A stretch of 15,308 bases of DNA from Deltaproteobacteria bacterium (GTDB lineage Bacteria > Desulfobacterota > DSM-4660 > Desulfatiglandales > Desulfatiglandaceae): contig DUZB01000021.1 of assembly GCA_013349725.1 (NCBI GenBank), positions 3,491-18,798 of the forward strand. Reading direction: 5' to 3'. Positions 7,216 to 15,199 of this stretch are shown here, piece after piece. The position numbers and the translations under genes were made by a program. The notes under the pieces were generated by a model. That model worked only from the letters and a program-made list of their open reading frames with translations. It was not told where the DNA came from and ran no database searches. How positions within the stretch are numbered: the first letter of the stretch is position 1; the number at the start of each line of letters is the position of its first letter.

Positions 7216-7752
7216 TTACTTAGCACCCGTTTTCCCGGCCTTTTTCCGAATATGTTCATCGGTATACCTGAGGCCCTTCCCCTTATATGGCTCAGGCGGC
7301 CTGAGGCCTCGGATTTTTGCAGCAGTTTGGCCAAGAAGCTCTTTATCAATTCCCAACAAGGTAATTTTGTTTTTATCAATGGCTGCACTAATCCCATCAG
7401 GAAGGTCAAAATTGACCGGGTGCGAAAAACCAAGATTGAGAACTATCGATCGATCTTTCACCTCCGCTTTATATCCAACCCCGACAATCTCAAGCACTTT
7501 CTCGAACTCTTTGCTTACTCCCGATACCATATTGGAAATCAATGCACCATACAAGCCGTGCAGAGATCTGGACCCTCTGGATCCATCTGCAACAGACACC
7601 ATAACATTTCCCTCACCCACTTCAATCCCAACTTTTGCGTGGGTAAGACGACTGATGCTTCCCTTCGGCCCTTTTACAGTAACCGAACCGTCATTGATTT
7701 TGACCTCAACACCCTTTGGAATCGGGATAGGCTTCTTGCCTATGCGTGACAT
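7216..7752 (-). CDS. rplF: 50S ribosomal protein L6
   Basis: L6 sits near the GTPase-associated centre and the sarcin-ricin loop of 23S rRNA. The 178-residue product, MSRIGKKPIPIPKGVEVKIN onward, has the two repeated L6 folds, with VKGPKGSISR in the first and GIDKELLGQTAAKIRGLRPP in the second. It ends in the signature EPYKGKGLRYTDEHIRKKAG. The ATG start has GGAGG six bases upstream, among the best ribosome-binding sites in the window. Length is typical. It follows rpsH by 40 bases. Confidence 0.98.
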   Translation of the reverse strand: MSRIGKKPIPIPKGVEVKINDGSVTVKGPKGSISRLTHAKVGIEVGEGNVMVSVADGSRGSRSLHGLYGALISNMVSGVSKEFEKVLEIVGVGYKAEVKDRSIVLNLGFSHPVNFDLPDGISAAIDKNKITLLGIDKELLGQTAAKIRGLRPPEPYKGKGLRYTDEHIRKKAGKTGAK

Positions 7753-7792
7753 TCATATCCTCCACTAACTTAAATCCGATTATTGGGAACGG

Positions 7793-8191
7793 CTACCACA
7801 CAGAGCAGATGATCTCGCCCCCGATATTTCTTTTCCTGGCCTCACGGTCGGTCATCAGCCCCCTTGACGTGGATATGATTCCGATTCCGTATCCATTTAA
7901 CACATCTGGAATCTTGTCAGAACCTGCGTAAGTTCTACGACTGGGTTTGCTGATTCGCTTGATTCCTTCAATTACAGGGACGCCATCTTTGTCGTATTTC
8001 AAAAAAATCCGGATAAATTTATGTTGCCCATCCGAAATCAGTCTGAAATTCCTGATATATCCCTCAGTCTTAAGAACTTTAGCGATATTAATTTTCAGTT
8101 TTGAACTTGGGATGTTCACCAGTTCCTGCGAAGCCCTCAGGGAATTTCTTATCCGTGTCAGCATGTCCGCTACGGGATCTGTCATCGTCAT
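7793..8191 (-). CDS. rpsH: 30S ribosomal protein S8
   Basis: S8 binds helix 21 of 16S rRNA early in 30S assembly; in E. coli it is the translational repressor of the spc operon. The 132-residue product MTMTDPVADMLTRIRNSLRA ends in the family signature STSRGLMTDREARKRNIGGE followed by IICSVW. I start at ATG 8191-8189, giving the usual length; a second ATG two codons later (8185) and an in-frame GTG at 8209 are alternatives. AGG lies six bases upstream and a stronger GGAGG eleven bases upstream. No S8-operator mimic was identified by eye near rplE. Confidence 0.97.
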   Translation of the reverse strand: MTMTDPVADMLTRIRNSLRASQELVNIPSSKLKINIAKVLKTEGYIRNFRLISDGQHKFIRIFLKYDKDGVPVIEGIKRISKPSRRTYAGSDKIPDVLNGYGIGIISTSRGLMTDREARKRNIGGEIICSVW

Positions 8192-8262
8192 TATCTGCCT
8201 GCCCTCCACATTCTATAATTGCAGCAGTCAATCTCAGTATATTCTTTAGCGCTATTTCCAGC

Positions 8263-8448
8263 TTACCAGCTTGACTTGACAACGCCGGGAAGATCACCTC
8301 TCGACGCCAGGTTTCGAAAACATATCCGGCACAATCCGAATTTTCTCAAATATGCCCTGCTTCTGCCACAGATAGGGCACCTGTTATACTGCCGGGTTGA
8401 AAACTTCTGTTTCCTCTTAGCCTTCACTATCAGCGACGTCCTTGCCAA
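8263..8448 (-). CDS. rpsN: 30S ribosomal protein S14, zinc-binding (type Z) form
   Basis: S14 is a late-assembling protein of the 30S head near the A site. At 61 residues this is the short zinc form, with C24-P-I-C27 and C40-R-I-C43 as the zinc ligands, rather than the roughly 100-residue zinc-free form. It begins [20 protein letters not shown] and ends [11 protein letters not shown], the family ending. The start is TTG at 8448-8446 with GGGAGG five bases upstream, and no in-frame ATG competes. It lies 30 bases after rplE and 71 before rpsH. Confidence 0.98.
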   Translation of the reverse strand: MARTSLIVKAKRKQKFSTRQYNRCPICGRSRAYLRKFGLCRICFRNLASRGDLPGVVKSSW

Positions 8449-8478
8449 AACAACCTCCCTCTGTATTCCTAAATAAGC

Positions 8479-9018
8479 CTAATTCCGAAATGGCATACCC
8501 AATTCTTTTAACAAGAACAGCCCTTCAGGGTCGGTTCTGGCAGATGTCACGATAGAGATATTTAATCCTTTCATTCTATCTACCTTGTCATAATCAATCT
8601 CCGGGAAGACCATAAATTCCTTTATACCGATACTGCAGTTTCCTCTTCCATCAAAGACCTTGTTTGAAAGTCCCCTGAAATCCCTTACTCTGGCCAAGGC
8701 TGCATTAAACAATTTATCAAGAAAATCATACATTTTCTGACGCCGCAAGGTGACCATGCATCCAATGGGCATCCCCTGCCTCAACTTAAATCCGGCAATG
8801 GATTTTTTGGCCTTGGTAATAACGGCCTTTTGACCGGCGATCATACTCAGTTCATTCACCGCAGCATCAAGGATCTTGATATTCTGAATAGCCTCCCCCA
8901 GGCCCATGTTCAGCACAACCTTTTCAATCCTTGGGACAGCCATGATGCTCTTATATTTGAAATTCTCCATCATGGCGGGCACAATCTCAGTTTCATATTT
9001 TTCTTTCAGTTGAGACAA
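8479..9018 (-). CDS. rplE: 50S ribosomal protein L5
   Basis: L5 binds 5S rRNA and P-site tRNA in the central protuberance. I start at TTG 9018-9016 ([17 protein letters not shown]), because AAGGAGG is spaced five bases from it and the product is then 179 residues, the family length. The upstream ATG at 9045 would encode MWFIFKEES through the ribosome-binding site itself and is rejected. Motifs include [15 protein letters not shown] (29-43), [20 protein letters not shown] (67-86), the DFRGL loop, and the ending [20 protein letters not shown]. The spacer from rplX is 105 bases. Confidence 0.97.
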   Translation of the reverse strand: MSQLKEKYETEIVPAMMENFKYKSIMAVPRIEKVVLNMGLGEAIQNIKILDAAVNELSMIAGQKAVITKAKKSIAGFKLRQGMPIGCMVTLRRQKMYDFLDKLFNAALARVRDFRGLSNKVFDGRGNCSIGIKEFMVFPEIDYDKVDRMKGLNISIVTSARTDPEGLFLLKELGMPFRN

Positions 9019-9123
9019 CGATTCCTCCTTAAAGATAAACCACATATCTCGTCAGATTGGGTATTGATCCGGTCATGTCCCGACCAGCTCCCTGATAAAG
9101 GACCCCGGTCCGTCCAACAGACA

Positions 9124-9453
9124 TCAACCATCCATCGGCTCCTTGCATTTTTTACATACGCGAACTTTTGAATCGTCTTCAAGCTGCCTCATGCCGACTC
9201 TTGTCGGATCCGCACACTTATTGCAGACGATCATGACATTTGAAATATGTATAGGAGCTTCTTTTTCAACAATTCCGCCTTGAGCATTCTTTGCGCTTGG
9301 CTTTGCATGTTTTTTTACGATATTCACTTTTTCGACAATCACGCGCTGCTTCTCGCCATCCACTTTCAAAACCGTTCCAATTTTTCCCGTTTCTTTTCCG
9401 GCAATAACAACGATTTTATCGTTCTTCCTTATTAGGGGATGTTTCTTCCTCAC
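9124..9453 (-). CDS. rplX: 50S ribosomal protein L24 with zinc-ribbon cysteines
   Basis: L24 initiates 50S assembly by binding the 5' end of 23S rRNA. The KOW motif is visible in KNDKIVVIAGKETGKIGTVL near the N-terminus. The C-terminal half carries CNKC and CKKC pairs (residues 77/80 and 100/103), a zinc-ribbon found in many bacterial L24 proteins. I prefer GTG 9453-9451 as start (109 aa), because AGGGAG is seven bases upstream; the ATG at 9477 has only a poor site and would add eight residues. The exact start is less sure than the identity. It follows rplN by 55 bases. Confidence 0.93.
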   Translation of the reverse strand: MRKKHPLIRKNDKIVVIAGKETGKIGTVLKVDGEKQRVIVEKVNIVKKHAKPSAKNAQGGIVEKEAPIHISNVMIVCNKCADPTRVGMRQLEDDSKVRVCKKCKEPMDG

Positions 9454-9508
9454 TTTATTGCTCCCTACTTTGAACATCTCTGTTACAAAACATGACAGTT
9501 GTGTTAGC

Positions 9509-9877
9509 TCAGAGTACTTCAGGGGCTAAGGAAATAATCTTCATGAATTTCTTTGCCCTTAATTCCCTGGCCACAGGGCCGAATATTCTAGTCCCGATAG
9601 GCTCACTCTGCTGGTTAATCAAGACCGCTGAATTATCGTCAAATTTAATATGCGACCCATCAGGTCTCTTGATTTCCTTTGACGTTCTTACAATAACGGC
9701 CTTGGCAACGTCGCCCTTCTTTACCTTCGAATTGGGCATGGCCTCTTTCACCGCAACGACAATTATGTCTCCAACACCAGCGTACCTTCTCTTGGATCCC
9801 CCCAGCACCTTAATGCAGGCGACCTGCTTGGCCCCGGAATTGTCTGCCACCCTTAATCTGGTTTCCGTCTGTATCAT
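9509..9877 (-). CDS. rplN: 50S ribosomal protein L14
   Basis: L14 lies at the subunit interface, forms bridges with 16S rRNA, and is where the silencing factor RsfS docks in other bacteria. The 122-residue product is highly typical: [40 protein letters not shown], and the ending [26 protein letters not shown]. The ATG has GGAG eight bases upstream. It is the first gene of the spc block, but only 34 bases separate it from rpsQ, and I see no terminator or promoter there, so the S10 and spc blocks appear continuous. Confidence 0.99.
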   Translation of the reverse strand: MIQTETRLRVADNSGAKQVACIKVLGGSKRRYAGVGDIIVVAVKEAMPNSKVKKGDVAKAVIVRTSKEIKRPDGSHIKFDDNSAVLINQQSEPIGTRIFGPVARELRAKKFMKIISLAPEVL

Positions 9878-9911
9878 TTAGTCAACTCCGATGAATCCAT
9901 CCACTGCGGGA

Positions 9912-10178
9912 TTAATTTTCAACGTAACTCTTCTCTACAATTTCGACGACCTGCCATCTTTTCCGCTTACTCAAAGGCCTGCTTTCAATGATTCTCACCT
10001 TGTCGCCGATCTGGCATACATTCTGAGGATCATGCGCCATATGCTTTGACCGTTTCCTCACATACTTTCCATATGTCGGGTGTTTTGTCAATCGCTCAAC
10101 GAGGACCACGATTGTCTTGTCCATACGGTTACTTACCACATTGCCGACCAGCCTTCTTCTAAGTCCACGTTCTGTCAT
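9912..10178 (-). CDS. rpsQ: 30S ribosomal protein S17
   Basis: S17 is an OB-fold protein that binds the 5' domain of 16S rRNA early in assembly. The 88-residue product contains the signatures [38 protein letters not shown] and [20 protein letters not shown]. The ATG at 10178-10176 has GAGG five bases upstream and lies 12 bases after the rpmC stop. Length is typical for the bacterial form. Confidence 0.98.
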   Translation of the reverse strand: MTERGLRRRLVGNVVSNRMDKTIVVLVERLTKHPTYGKYVRKRSKHMAHDPQNVCQIGDKVRIIESRPLSKRKRWQVVEIVEKSYVEN

Positions 10179-10190
10179 CGCTACCTCATC

Positions 10191-10394
10191 CTATAGCCTG
10201 ACCCCTGGGATCTTTTTTTCCCTGAGGACGGTCTTTATGCGGGCCAAATATTTTTTAGTCTTAGGAATCATGGCTGTATTTCCAAGCTGTCCTGCAGCCT
10301 TCTGAAACCTGAGATTAAACAGTTCACGCCCGGATTCCTGCTCTTTCTCCTTCAACTCCTCCACGCTCAAATCCCTTAATTCATTGGCCTTCAT
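10191..10394 (-). CDS. rpmC: 50S ribosomal protein L29
   Basis: L29 is a small helical-hairpin protein beside the tunnel exit, where it helps form the docking area for signal recognition particle and trigger factor. The 67-residue protein has MKANELRDLSVEELKEKEQE and the conserved ELFNLRFQKAAGQLGNT segment at 24-40, followed by ARIKTVLREK. The ATG is only three bases after the rplP stop, and AGGAG lies ten bases upstream, over the end of rplP, suggesting coupled translation. Confidence 0.98.
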   Translation of the reverse strand: MKANELRDLSVEELKEKEQESGRELFNLRFQKAAGQLGNTAMIPKTKKYLARIKTVLREKKIPGVRL

Positions 10395-10397
10395 AAA

Positions 10398-10808
10398 CTA
10401 CTTTCTCCTCATTATGAATCTCGTGGCAAACGGGAGTTTATGCCCTGCAAGACGAAACGCCTCTCCGGCAACATTCTCAGCGACACCTTCCAACTCATAG
10501 AGCACTCTGCCCGGTTTAATGACCGCCACCCAACTGTCGGGGGAACCTTTGCCCTTCCCCATCCTCGTTTCCAAAGGCTTTTTACCGATAGGTTTATCAG
10601 GAAACACTCTGATCCAGACCTTGCCGCCGCGCTTTACATGCCTCGTGACGGCTATTCTTGCCGCCTCTATCTGCTGTGCAGTCATAAGGCCACATTCCTG
10701 AGCCTGCAAACCATAGTCCCCAAACTCGAGAGAACCTCCCCGGTAGGCCTTGCCCTTGGTTCTTCCTTTCTGTCTTTTTCTATATTTGACTTTCTTTGGG
10801 CTAAGCAT
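10398..10808 (-). CDS. rplP: 50S ribosomal protein L16
   Basis: L16 positions the acceptor end of A-site tRNA next to the peptidyl transferase centre and is a late assembly protein. The 136-residue product [20 protein letters not shown] shows [20 protein letters not shown] (61-80) and [10 protein letters not shown] (81-90). Arg82 in that motif is the counterpart of the arginine hydroxylated by YcfD in E. coli; whether it is modified here cannot be told. The ATG has AGG eight bases upstream. It begins 16 bases after rpsC. Length is typical. Confidence 0.98.
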   Translation of the reverse strand: MLSPKKVKYRKRQKGRTKGKAYRGGSLEFGDYGLQAQECGLMTAQQIEAARIAVTRHVKRGGKVWIRVFPDKPIGKKPLETRMGKGKGSPDSWVAVIKPGRVLYELEGVAENVAGEAFRLAGHKLPFATRFIMRRK

Positions 10809-10824
10809 AAAACTTACCTGTTCC

Positions 10825-11463
10825 TTACTTGTTTTTATCCGGCAAAATCTCGCCTTTGAATATAATGACCTTCACACCGATCACCCCGTAAGTGGTGAAC
10901 GCTTCAGCAAATCCGTAGTCAATATCAGCCCGAAGTGTATGAAGGGGAACTCTACCTTCCCTGACCCATTCCCGTCTTGCCATTTCTGCTCCGCCCAGGC
11001 GACCACTGCAGGATATTTTGATTCCCTGTGCCCCGAATCTGAGAGCAGAGCTGACGCTCTTTTTCATAGCTCTTCTGAATGCCACCCGTCGAACCAGCTG
11101 CATGGCGACGTTTTCGGCGACGAGCTGCGCGTCTACTTCCGCTTTCCTCACTTCCTGAATATCTAAAATAACCTCTCTCTTTATGAGTTTTTCAAGATCG
11201 GTCTTTAGCTTTTCAATTTCAATTCCTTTTTTCCCTATCACAATGCCGGGTCTCGCCACATACATGCGAATGCGGACCTTACTGGCAGCCCTTTCAATCT
11301 CTATCTTCGATATCCCTGCCTGGGAAACTCTCTTTTTAAGGAACTTCCTGATGTTATAATCTTCCAGAACAAAATCGCTGTAATGTTTGCCTGCAAACCA
11401 TCTGGAATCCCAACTTTTCGTTATTCCCAGCCGAAAACTTATCGGATGAACTTTTTGTCCCAA
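10825..11463 (-). CDS. rpsC: 30S ribosomal protein S3
   Basis: S3 lines the mRNA entry tunnel in the 30S head and shares its helicase activity with S4 and S5. The 212-residue protein starts [20 protein letters not shown]. Its type-2 KH domain has the GKKG loop at 77-80 ([20 protein letters not shown]). The C-terminal domain contains [20 protein letters not shown] and [18 protein letters not shown]. It lacks the extra C-terminal tail of E. coli S3 (233 aa), as in many phyla. The start is TTG at 11463-11461 with GGAGG six bases upstream; MGQKVHP is invariant, so the codon is certain. Confidence 0.98.
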   Translation of the reverse strand: MGQKVHPISFRLGITKSWDSRWFAGKHYSDFVLEDYNIRKFLKKRVSQAGISKIEIERAASKVRIRMYVARPGIVIGKKGIEIEKLKTDLEKLIKREVILDIQEVRKAEVDAQLVAENVAMQLVRRVAFRRAMKKSVSSALRFGAQGIKISCSGRLGGAEMARREWVREGRVPLHTLRADIDYGFAEAFTTYGVIGVKVIIFKGEILPDKNK

Positions 11464-11516
11464 TATACACCTCCAGTGTGATCAGAAAAGCTCCTTTTTA
11501 AAAAGGCAATGACAGA

Positions 11517-11849
11517 TCAGCTCTCGTCCACAACAACCGTGATGTGGCTTGTTCTCTTCCTTATTCTCGTAGCACGCCCAAGAGCGCGAGGCATCCATCT
11601 TTTAATGGTTGGTCCTTCGTCTGCATATGCTCGGGTTATGTACAGCGAATCAACATCCATCCCGGAGTTTTCCTGAGCATTTGCAACCGCAGAGTGGATC
11701 ACCTTCTTCAGTATTCCAGCGCCTTTCTGTGGTGCAAACGCGAGCATGTTTAAAGCTTCTTCCACCTTTTTTCCCCTTACCTGATCAATGACCAGCCTGA
11801 TCTTCTGGGGGGAAATCCTAACGAATCTTGCTATAGCCCTTGTTTCCAT
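11517..11849 (-). CDS. rplV: 50S ribosomal protein L22
   Basis: L22 lines the exit tunnel with an extended hairpin and touches all domains of 23S rRNA. I start at ATG 11849-11847 ([20 protein letters not shown], 110 aa). An in-frame TTG at 11861 would add four residues and lacks a ribosome-binding site, whereas purine-rich GAAGAG precedes the ATG. The hairpin tip region is [20 protein letters not shown] followed by [13 protein letters not shown]. Length is typical. It is spaced 87 bases after rpsS and 53 before rpsC. Confidence 0.96.
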   Translation of the reverse strand: METRAIARFVRISPQKIRLVIDQVRGKKVEEALNMLAFAPQKGAGILKKVIHSAVANAQENSGMDVDSLYITRAYADEGPTIKRWMPRALGRATRIRKRTSHITVVVDES

Positions 11850-11936
11850 TTTTCTCTTCAATACTGTCCATGAATTTGGTTACCATTAAGAACGTAGAAA
11901 AACTGCAGCCCAGAGATGACAACTATTCCTGACGTT

Positions 11937-12227
11937 CTACTTCATTTTGCCCTTCAGCTTGCTCTTCTTATCCCCGGCATGTCCATAAAATGTACGCGTA
12001 GGGGCAAACTCCCCCATTTTGTGCCCAACCATATCTTCTGACACGAAAACGGGAAGAAATTTTCTTCCATTATGAACAGCGAAGGTAAGTCCTACAAATT
12101 CTGGAAGAATCGTCGACCTCCTTGACCAGGTTTTGATTATTTTCCTGCTCATGGCTCCGGCAGCCTGTTCTACCTTCTTCAATAAGTGCCCGTCTACAAA
12201 AGGTCCCTTTTTTAACGATCTAGGCAA
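11937..12227 (-). CDS. rpsS: 30S ribosomal protein S19
   Basis: S19 pairs with S13 in the 30S head near the A and P sites. The 96-residue product begins [20 protein letters not shown] and carries the central signature [20 protein letters not shown], then [20 protein letters not shown] and a lysine-rich tail. The start is TTG at 12227-12225, with AGGAGG seven bases upstream; [10 protein letters not shown] is canonical, so the TTG is secure. It follows rplB by 38 bases. Length is typical. Confidence 0.98.
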   Translation of the reverse strand: MPRSLKKGPFVDGHLLKKVEQAAGAMSRKIIKTWSRRSTILPEFVGLTFAVHNGRKFLPVFVSEDMVGHKMGEFAPTRTFYGHAGDKKSKLKGKMK

Positions 12228-12265
12228 CGCCCTTCCTCCTGTCTGTCAATATTTCCCAATTCCAC

Positions 12266-13090
12266 TTATCTATTTATTCTTTTTAAAATCAGCTTGTCAC
12301 TTGGCTTTTTAACGCGAGTCTTATAGCCCTTCGTCGGCACGCCCCAAGGCGTCACCGGATGGCGGCCCCCGGAAGACTTTCCTTCGCCACCCCCATGCGG
12401 ATGGTCAACGGGATTCATGGCAACTCCCCTGACATGCGGTCTTTTCCCTAACCATCTGTTTCTACCGGCTTTGCCAATGGAGATATTTTCGTGGTCGAGA
12501 TTCCCCACCTGCCCTATGGTAGCCCTGCAATCAAGCATAACCATTCGTACCTCGCCAGAAGGCAGTTTAATCTGTGCATATCGACCTTCTTTTGCCATAA
12601 GCTGGCAGTAACTACCGGCACTTCTGGACAATTGTCCCCCGTGCCCCGCATTCAGTTCAATGTTATGAATGTGAGTTCCAAGTGGTATTTCCTTTAGCGC
12701 AAGGGTATTTCCAACCCGGATTTCCGCGCCAGTGCCTGACATTACCTGGTCCCCCACGTAAAGTTTGTTCGGCGCGATGATGTATCTTTTTTCTCCATCA
12801 ACATAATGAAGGAGAGCAATATTTGACGATCGGTTCGGATCATATTCGACCGTGGCTACTTTCGCCGGGATCCCGTCTTTGTCTCTCTTGAAATCGATGA
12901 TACGATAGGCGCGTTTATGGCCTCCCCCGCGGTGCCTGGCGGTCAAACGGCCATTGGCGTTCCTACCGCCCTTTTTTCTCAGGACCCTGAGAAGACTTTT
13001 TTCCGGCTTGTCGGTTGTTAATTCCTCAAAGGTAGAATGTGTTTGAAATCTTCTCCCCGGAGAGGTTGGCTTGTTTGATTTGATACCCAT
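12266..13090 (-). CDS. rplB: 50S ribosomal protein L2
   Basis: L2 is one of the most conserved large-subunit proteins; it is needed for subunit association and peptidyl transferase function. The start is ATG 13090-13088 ([20 protein letters not shown], 274 aa), with GGAG six bases upstream. A longer in-frame reading from 13132 would add 14 non-family residues and is rejected. It has [20 protein letters not shown] (39-58) and the invariant [12 protein letters not shown] (226-237), whose first histidine (H230) corresponds to the functionally important H229 of E. coli. Length is typical. The spacer from rplW is 77 bases. Confidence 0.98.
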   Translation of the reverse strand: MGIKSNKPTSPGRRFQTHSTFEELTTDKPEKSLLRVLRKKGGRNANGRLTARHRGGGHKRAYRIIDFKRDKDGIPAKVATVEYDPNRSSNIALLHYVDGEKRYIIAPNKLYVGDQVMSGTGAEIRVGNTLALKEIPLGTHIHNIELNAGHGGQLSRSAGSYCQLMAKEGRYAQIKLPSGEVRMVMLDCRATIGQVGNLDHENISIGKAGRNRWLGKRPHVRGVAMNPVDHPHGGGEGKSSGGRHPVTPWGVPTKGYKTRVKKPSDKLILKRINR

Positions 13091-13167
13091 GGTTAACTCC
13101 ACATGATGAAAAGAGAGACGATGATCAGGCAATACGAAGAGAATCGAATAGATCCCCTATCGATCGA

Positions 13168-13455
13168 TCACATCCCCTCGAAAAATTCAATATTCTTTCC
13201 TTCGGCCAGCTTCACTATGGCCTTTTTCCAATGAGACTTCCTTCCAACATTCCGACCAACACGACGCTTTTTTCCCTTTACATTCATCGTTCTGACTTCG
13301 AGGACCTCGATCTTGAAAAGAGTCTCCACGGCCTGGCGGATTTCTATCTTATTTGCCTTTTTGTGCACCTTGAAGGAAACCTGGTTCGTCGCAGTTTTCT
13401 GCAGATTTGCTTTTTCGGTGATGTGCGGTTCCCTGATAACCTGATAAATATCCAC
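13168..13455 (-). CDS. rplW: 50S ribosomal protein L23
   Basis: L23 is the tunnel-exit docking site for trigger factor and signal recognition particle. The 95-residue product has the family opening DIYQVIREPHITEKANLQ, then FKVHKKANKIEIRQAVETLF and the loop GKKRRVGRNVGRKSHWKKAI. The start is GTG at 13455-13453, sharing one base with the rplD stop (TAGTG); this is the only gene overlap in the cluster. The nearest purine block, GAGGAGG, is about 13 bases upstream, too far for ideal initiation, so translation is probably coupled to termination of rplD. Confidence 0.97.
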   Translation of the reverse strand: MDIYQVIREPHITEKANLQKTATNQVSFKVHKKANKIEIRQAVETLFKIEVLEVRTMNVKGKKRRVGRNVGRKSHWKKAIVKLAEGKNIEFFEGM

Positions 13456-14078
13456 TACGCAACCAAGGCCTCCTCTATTTTTTCGATGGCAGACTTTTCC
13501 AGGAAGAGATGCTCGTATTTCAAAATATCATAAACATTCAACCCCTGGTGCTGCAATACCTTAATGCGAGGAACGTTTTTTGAAGATTTCTCAAGATTTT
13601 CCGATTTTTCTCCGATAACGATCAACGCCCCCCTCACATCAAACCCATTCATTGCTTCAACAAAAGACTTTGTCTTTATCTGAGAAAGCGCAAAGCTATC
13701 AACAACCGTAAGCTGTTCATTTTGCATTTTGTCTGTAAGAGCCATGCAAAGCGCGGACTTTCTAACTTTCTTATTGACCTTTTGCCGATAGCTGCGAAGC
13801 GACGGTCCGAAAGCAACACCACCACCCTTTCGGGTAGGAGAAGCAGCGTTGCCGGCTCTTGCCCGACCGGTCCCTTTCTGCCGCCACAATTTGCTCCCGG
13901 AGCCTTTCACTTCAGCTCGAGTTTTCACACTGGCAGTCCCGGACCTGCGGGCTGCAAGCTGGCTTACGACAACCTGATGAAGTATGGCTACCTTAACCGG
14001 CACCGAAAAGACATCATCCCGCAAAACCACTTCGGAGATTCTCTCATTTTTTAAATTATAAACACCCGCAACAGCCAT
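13455..14078 (-). CDS. rplD: 50S ribosomal protein L4
   Basis: L4 lines the upper exit tunnel with its extended loop; in E. coli it also represses the S10 operon. The 207-residue protein carries the loop at about residues 51-95, with GSGSKLWRQKGTGRARAGNA and SPTRKGGGVAFGP. A Rossmann-like remainder ends LNVYDILKYEHLFLEKSAIE. The ATG at 14078-14076 has GAGG six bases upstream. Unlike E. coli, no S10 leader precedes rpsJ in this window (tuf abuts it), so E. coli-type L4 control at that place is unlikely. Confidence 0.98.
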   Translation of the reverse strand: MAVAGVYNLKNERISEVVLRDDVFSVPVKVAILHQVVVSQLAARRSGTASVKTRAEVKGSGSKLWRQKGTGRARAGNAASPTRKGGGVAFGPSLRSYRQKVNKKVRKSALCMALTDKMQNEQLTVVDSFALSQIKTKSFVEAMNGFDVRGALIVIGEKSENLEKSSKNVPRIKVLQHQGLNVYDILKYEHLFLEKSAIEKIEEALVA

Positions 14079-14153
14079 GTTTTGCCTCTGTTTTTTAAGG
14101 TCAGCGACCTGCTATGAATAACACACAATTTACTACGATAGAGAAAGAAAGAG

Positions 14154-14774
14154 CTACGCCTTACAGATCTCAACCTTATTGTTCGGAGCGCCGGGCACAG
14201 ATCCATTTACAAGAATGACTCCCATTTCGGGCCTGATATCCACGACTCTCAGGTTCTTCACAGTTACGCGCTGCTGTCCCATCCTTCCCGGCATCTTCCT
14301 GCCTTTAACGACTCTTCCCGGTGTGGCACTGCATCCTATTGAACCCGGTACCCGGTGCGATCGCGACCCGTGTGTTTTTCTTCCGCCGGAAAAATTCCAC
14401 CGCTTCATCACTCCGGCAAATCCCCTGCCTTTACTTAGAGCCCTTACGTGCACCAGCTCGCCGATATGAAAGATATCCAGATTGAGTTCCTGCCCCAGCT
14501 CAAAGGCATCAGGGTCATCGACCCGGATCTCCTGCAACTGTTCAAAAGTTTTCTCTCCGGCAACCTTGAAGTGCCCTTTCAAAGGCTTGTTCAGGCGGTT
14601 TTCCTTTTTCTTTCCATATCCGACCTGGATGGCGCTATACCCTTCTTTATCCAAGGTCTTTTTCTGAATCACCACACAAGGCCCCACTTCCAGAACAGTA
14701 ACAGAAGCACTTTTCCCCTCTGCCAGAAAAAGCCTTGTCATTCCCAATTTTTTGCCAAACAGCTTATTGACCAT
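14154..14774 (-). CDS. rplC: 50S ribosomal protein L3
   Basis: L3 initiates 50S assembly and extends toward the peptidyl transferase centre. The 206-residue product starts MVNKLFGKKLGMTRLFLAEG. Its extension region holds GRGFAGVMKRWNFSGGRKTH, HRVPGSIGCSATPGRVVKGR and KMPGRMGQQRVTVKNLRVVD. The position of the glutamine methylated by PrmB in E. coli (GSIGQ) is a cysteine here, so that modification should be absent. The ATG has GGAG ten bases upstream. It lies 102 bases after rpsJ and 75 before rplD. Confidence 0.98.
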   Translation of the reverse strand: MVNKLFGKKLGMTRLFLAEGKSASVTVLEVGPCVVIQKKTLDKEGYSAIQVGYGKKKENRLNKPLKGHFKVAGEKTFEQLQEIRVDDPDAFELGQELNLDIFHIGELVHVRALSKGRGFAGVMKRWNFSGGRKTHGSRSHRVPGSIGCSATPGRVVKGRKMPGRMGQQRVTVKNLRVVDIRPEMGVILVNGSVPGAPNNKVEICKA

Positions 14775-14876
14775 ATCAATTCAGCTCCAAACTATCTTTC
14801 ATCCTTGATCGAACCCCGGATAACACTCCAAAACAACGGGCGCGCCACGCGGAGGATTAGTTTAAGCATCAAGACC

Positions 14877-15188
14877 TTAAAGCTTGATTTCCACATCCAC
14901 GCCTGCTGCCAGGTCCAGTTTCATGAGTGAATCCACCGTCTGTTGGGTTGGTTCCAATATATCCAACAGCCGTTTATGAGTCCTTATCTCAAACTGCTCC
15001 CTTGATTTCTTATTTACATGGGGGGATCTCAGGACGCAATATTTGTTAATAACCGTAGGGAGGGGAATCGGTCCGGCAATTCTCGCGCCGGTCTCTCTGG
15101 CAGTCTCCACAATCTCCATGGCGGACTGATCCAGCAGCTTATGATCGTAGGCCTTGAGGCTGATACGGATCTTCTGGTTTGTCAACAT
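14877..15188 (-). CDS. rpsJ: 30S ribosomal protein S10 (NusE)
   Basis: S10 is a 30S head protein and, as NusE, joins NusB in transcription antitermination and NusG in coupling transcription to translation. The product is 103 residues: [58 protein letters not shown] and the ending [13 protein letters not shown] choose the ATG at 15188-15186, because GGAG is six bases upstream and the length is canonical. The ATG at 15200 overlaps the tuf stop and would add MEKG. It follows tuf by 11 bases, joining the str and S10 blocks. Confidence 0.98.
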   Translation of the reverse strand: MLTNQKIRISLKAYDHKLLDQSAMEIVETARETGARIAGPIPLPTVINKYCVLRSPHVNKKSREQFEIRTHKRLLDILEPTQQTVDSLMKLDLAAGVDVEIKL

Positions 15189-15199
15189 TCCTTTCTCCA

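Noticed and set aside
6905..7768. A 287-codon open frame on the plus strand across rplR and rplF
   Set aside because: It is entirely antisense to two certain ribosomal genes, has no family resemblance, and its residue make-up follows the reverse of their codons.
13091..13132. A 14-residue N-terminal extension on L2
   Set aside because: The extension lacks family resemblance, and [12 protein letters not shown] with GGAG six bases upstream is the canonical start.
14775..14876. tRNA T-loop-like GGTTCGATC in the rpsJ-rplC spacer (a TTCGATC also occurs in the rpmJ-rpsM spacer)
   Set aside because: No matching T-stem, anticodon arm or acceptor stem surrounds either motif.
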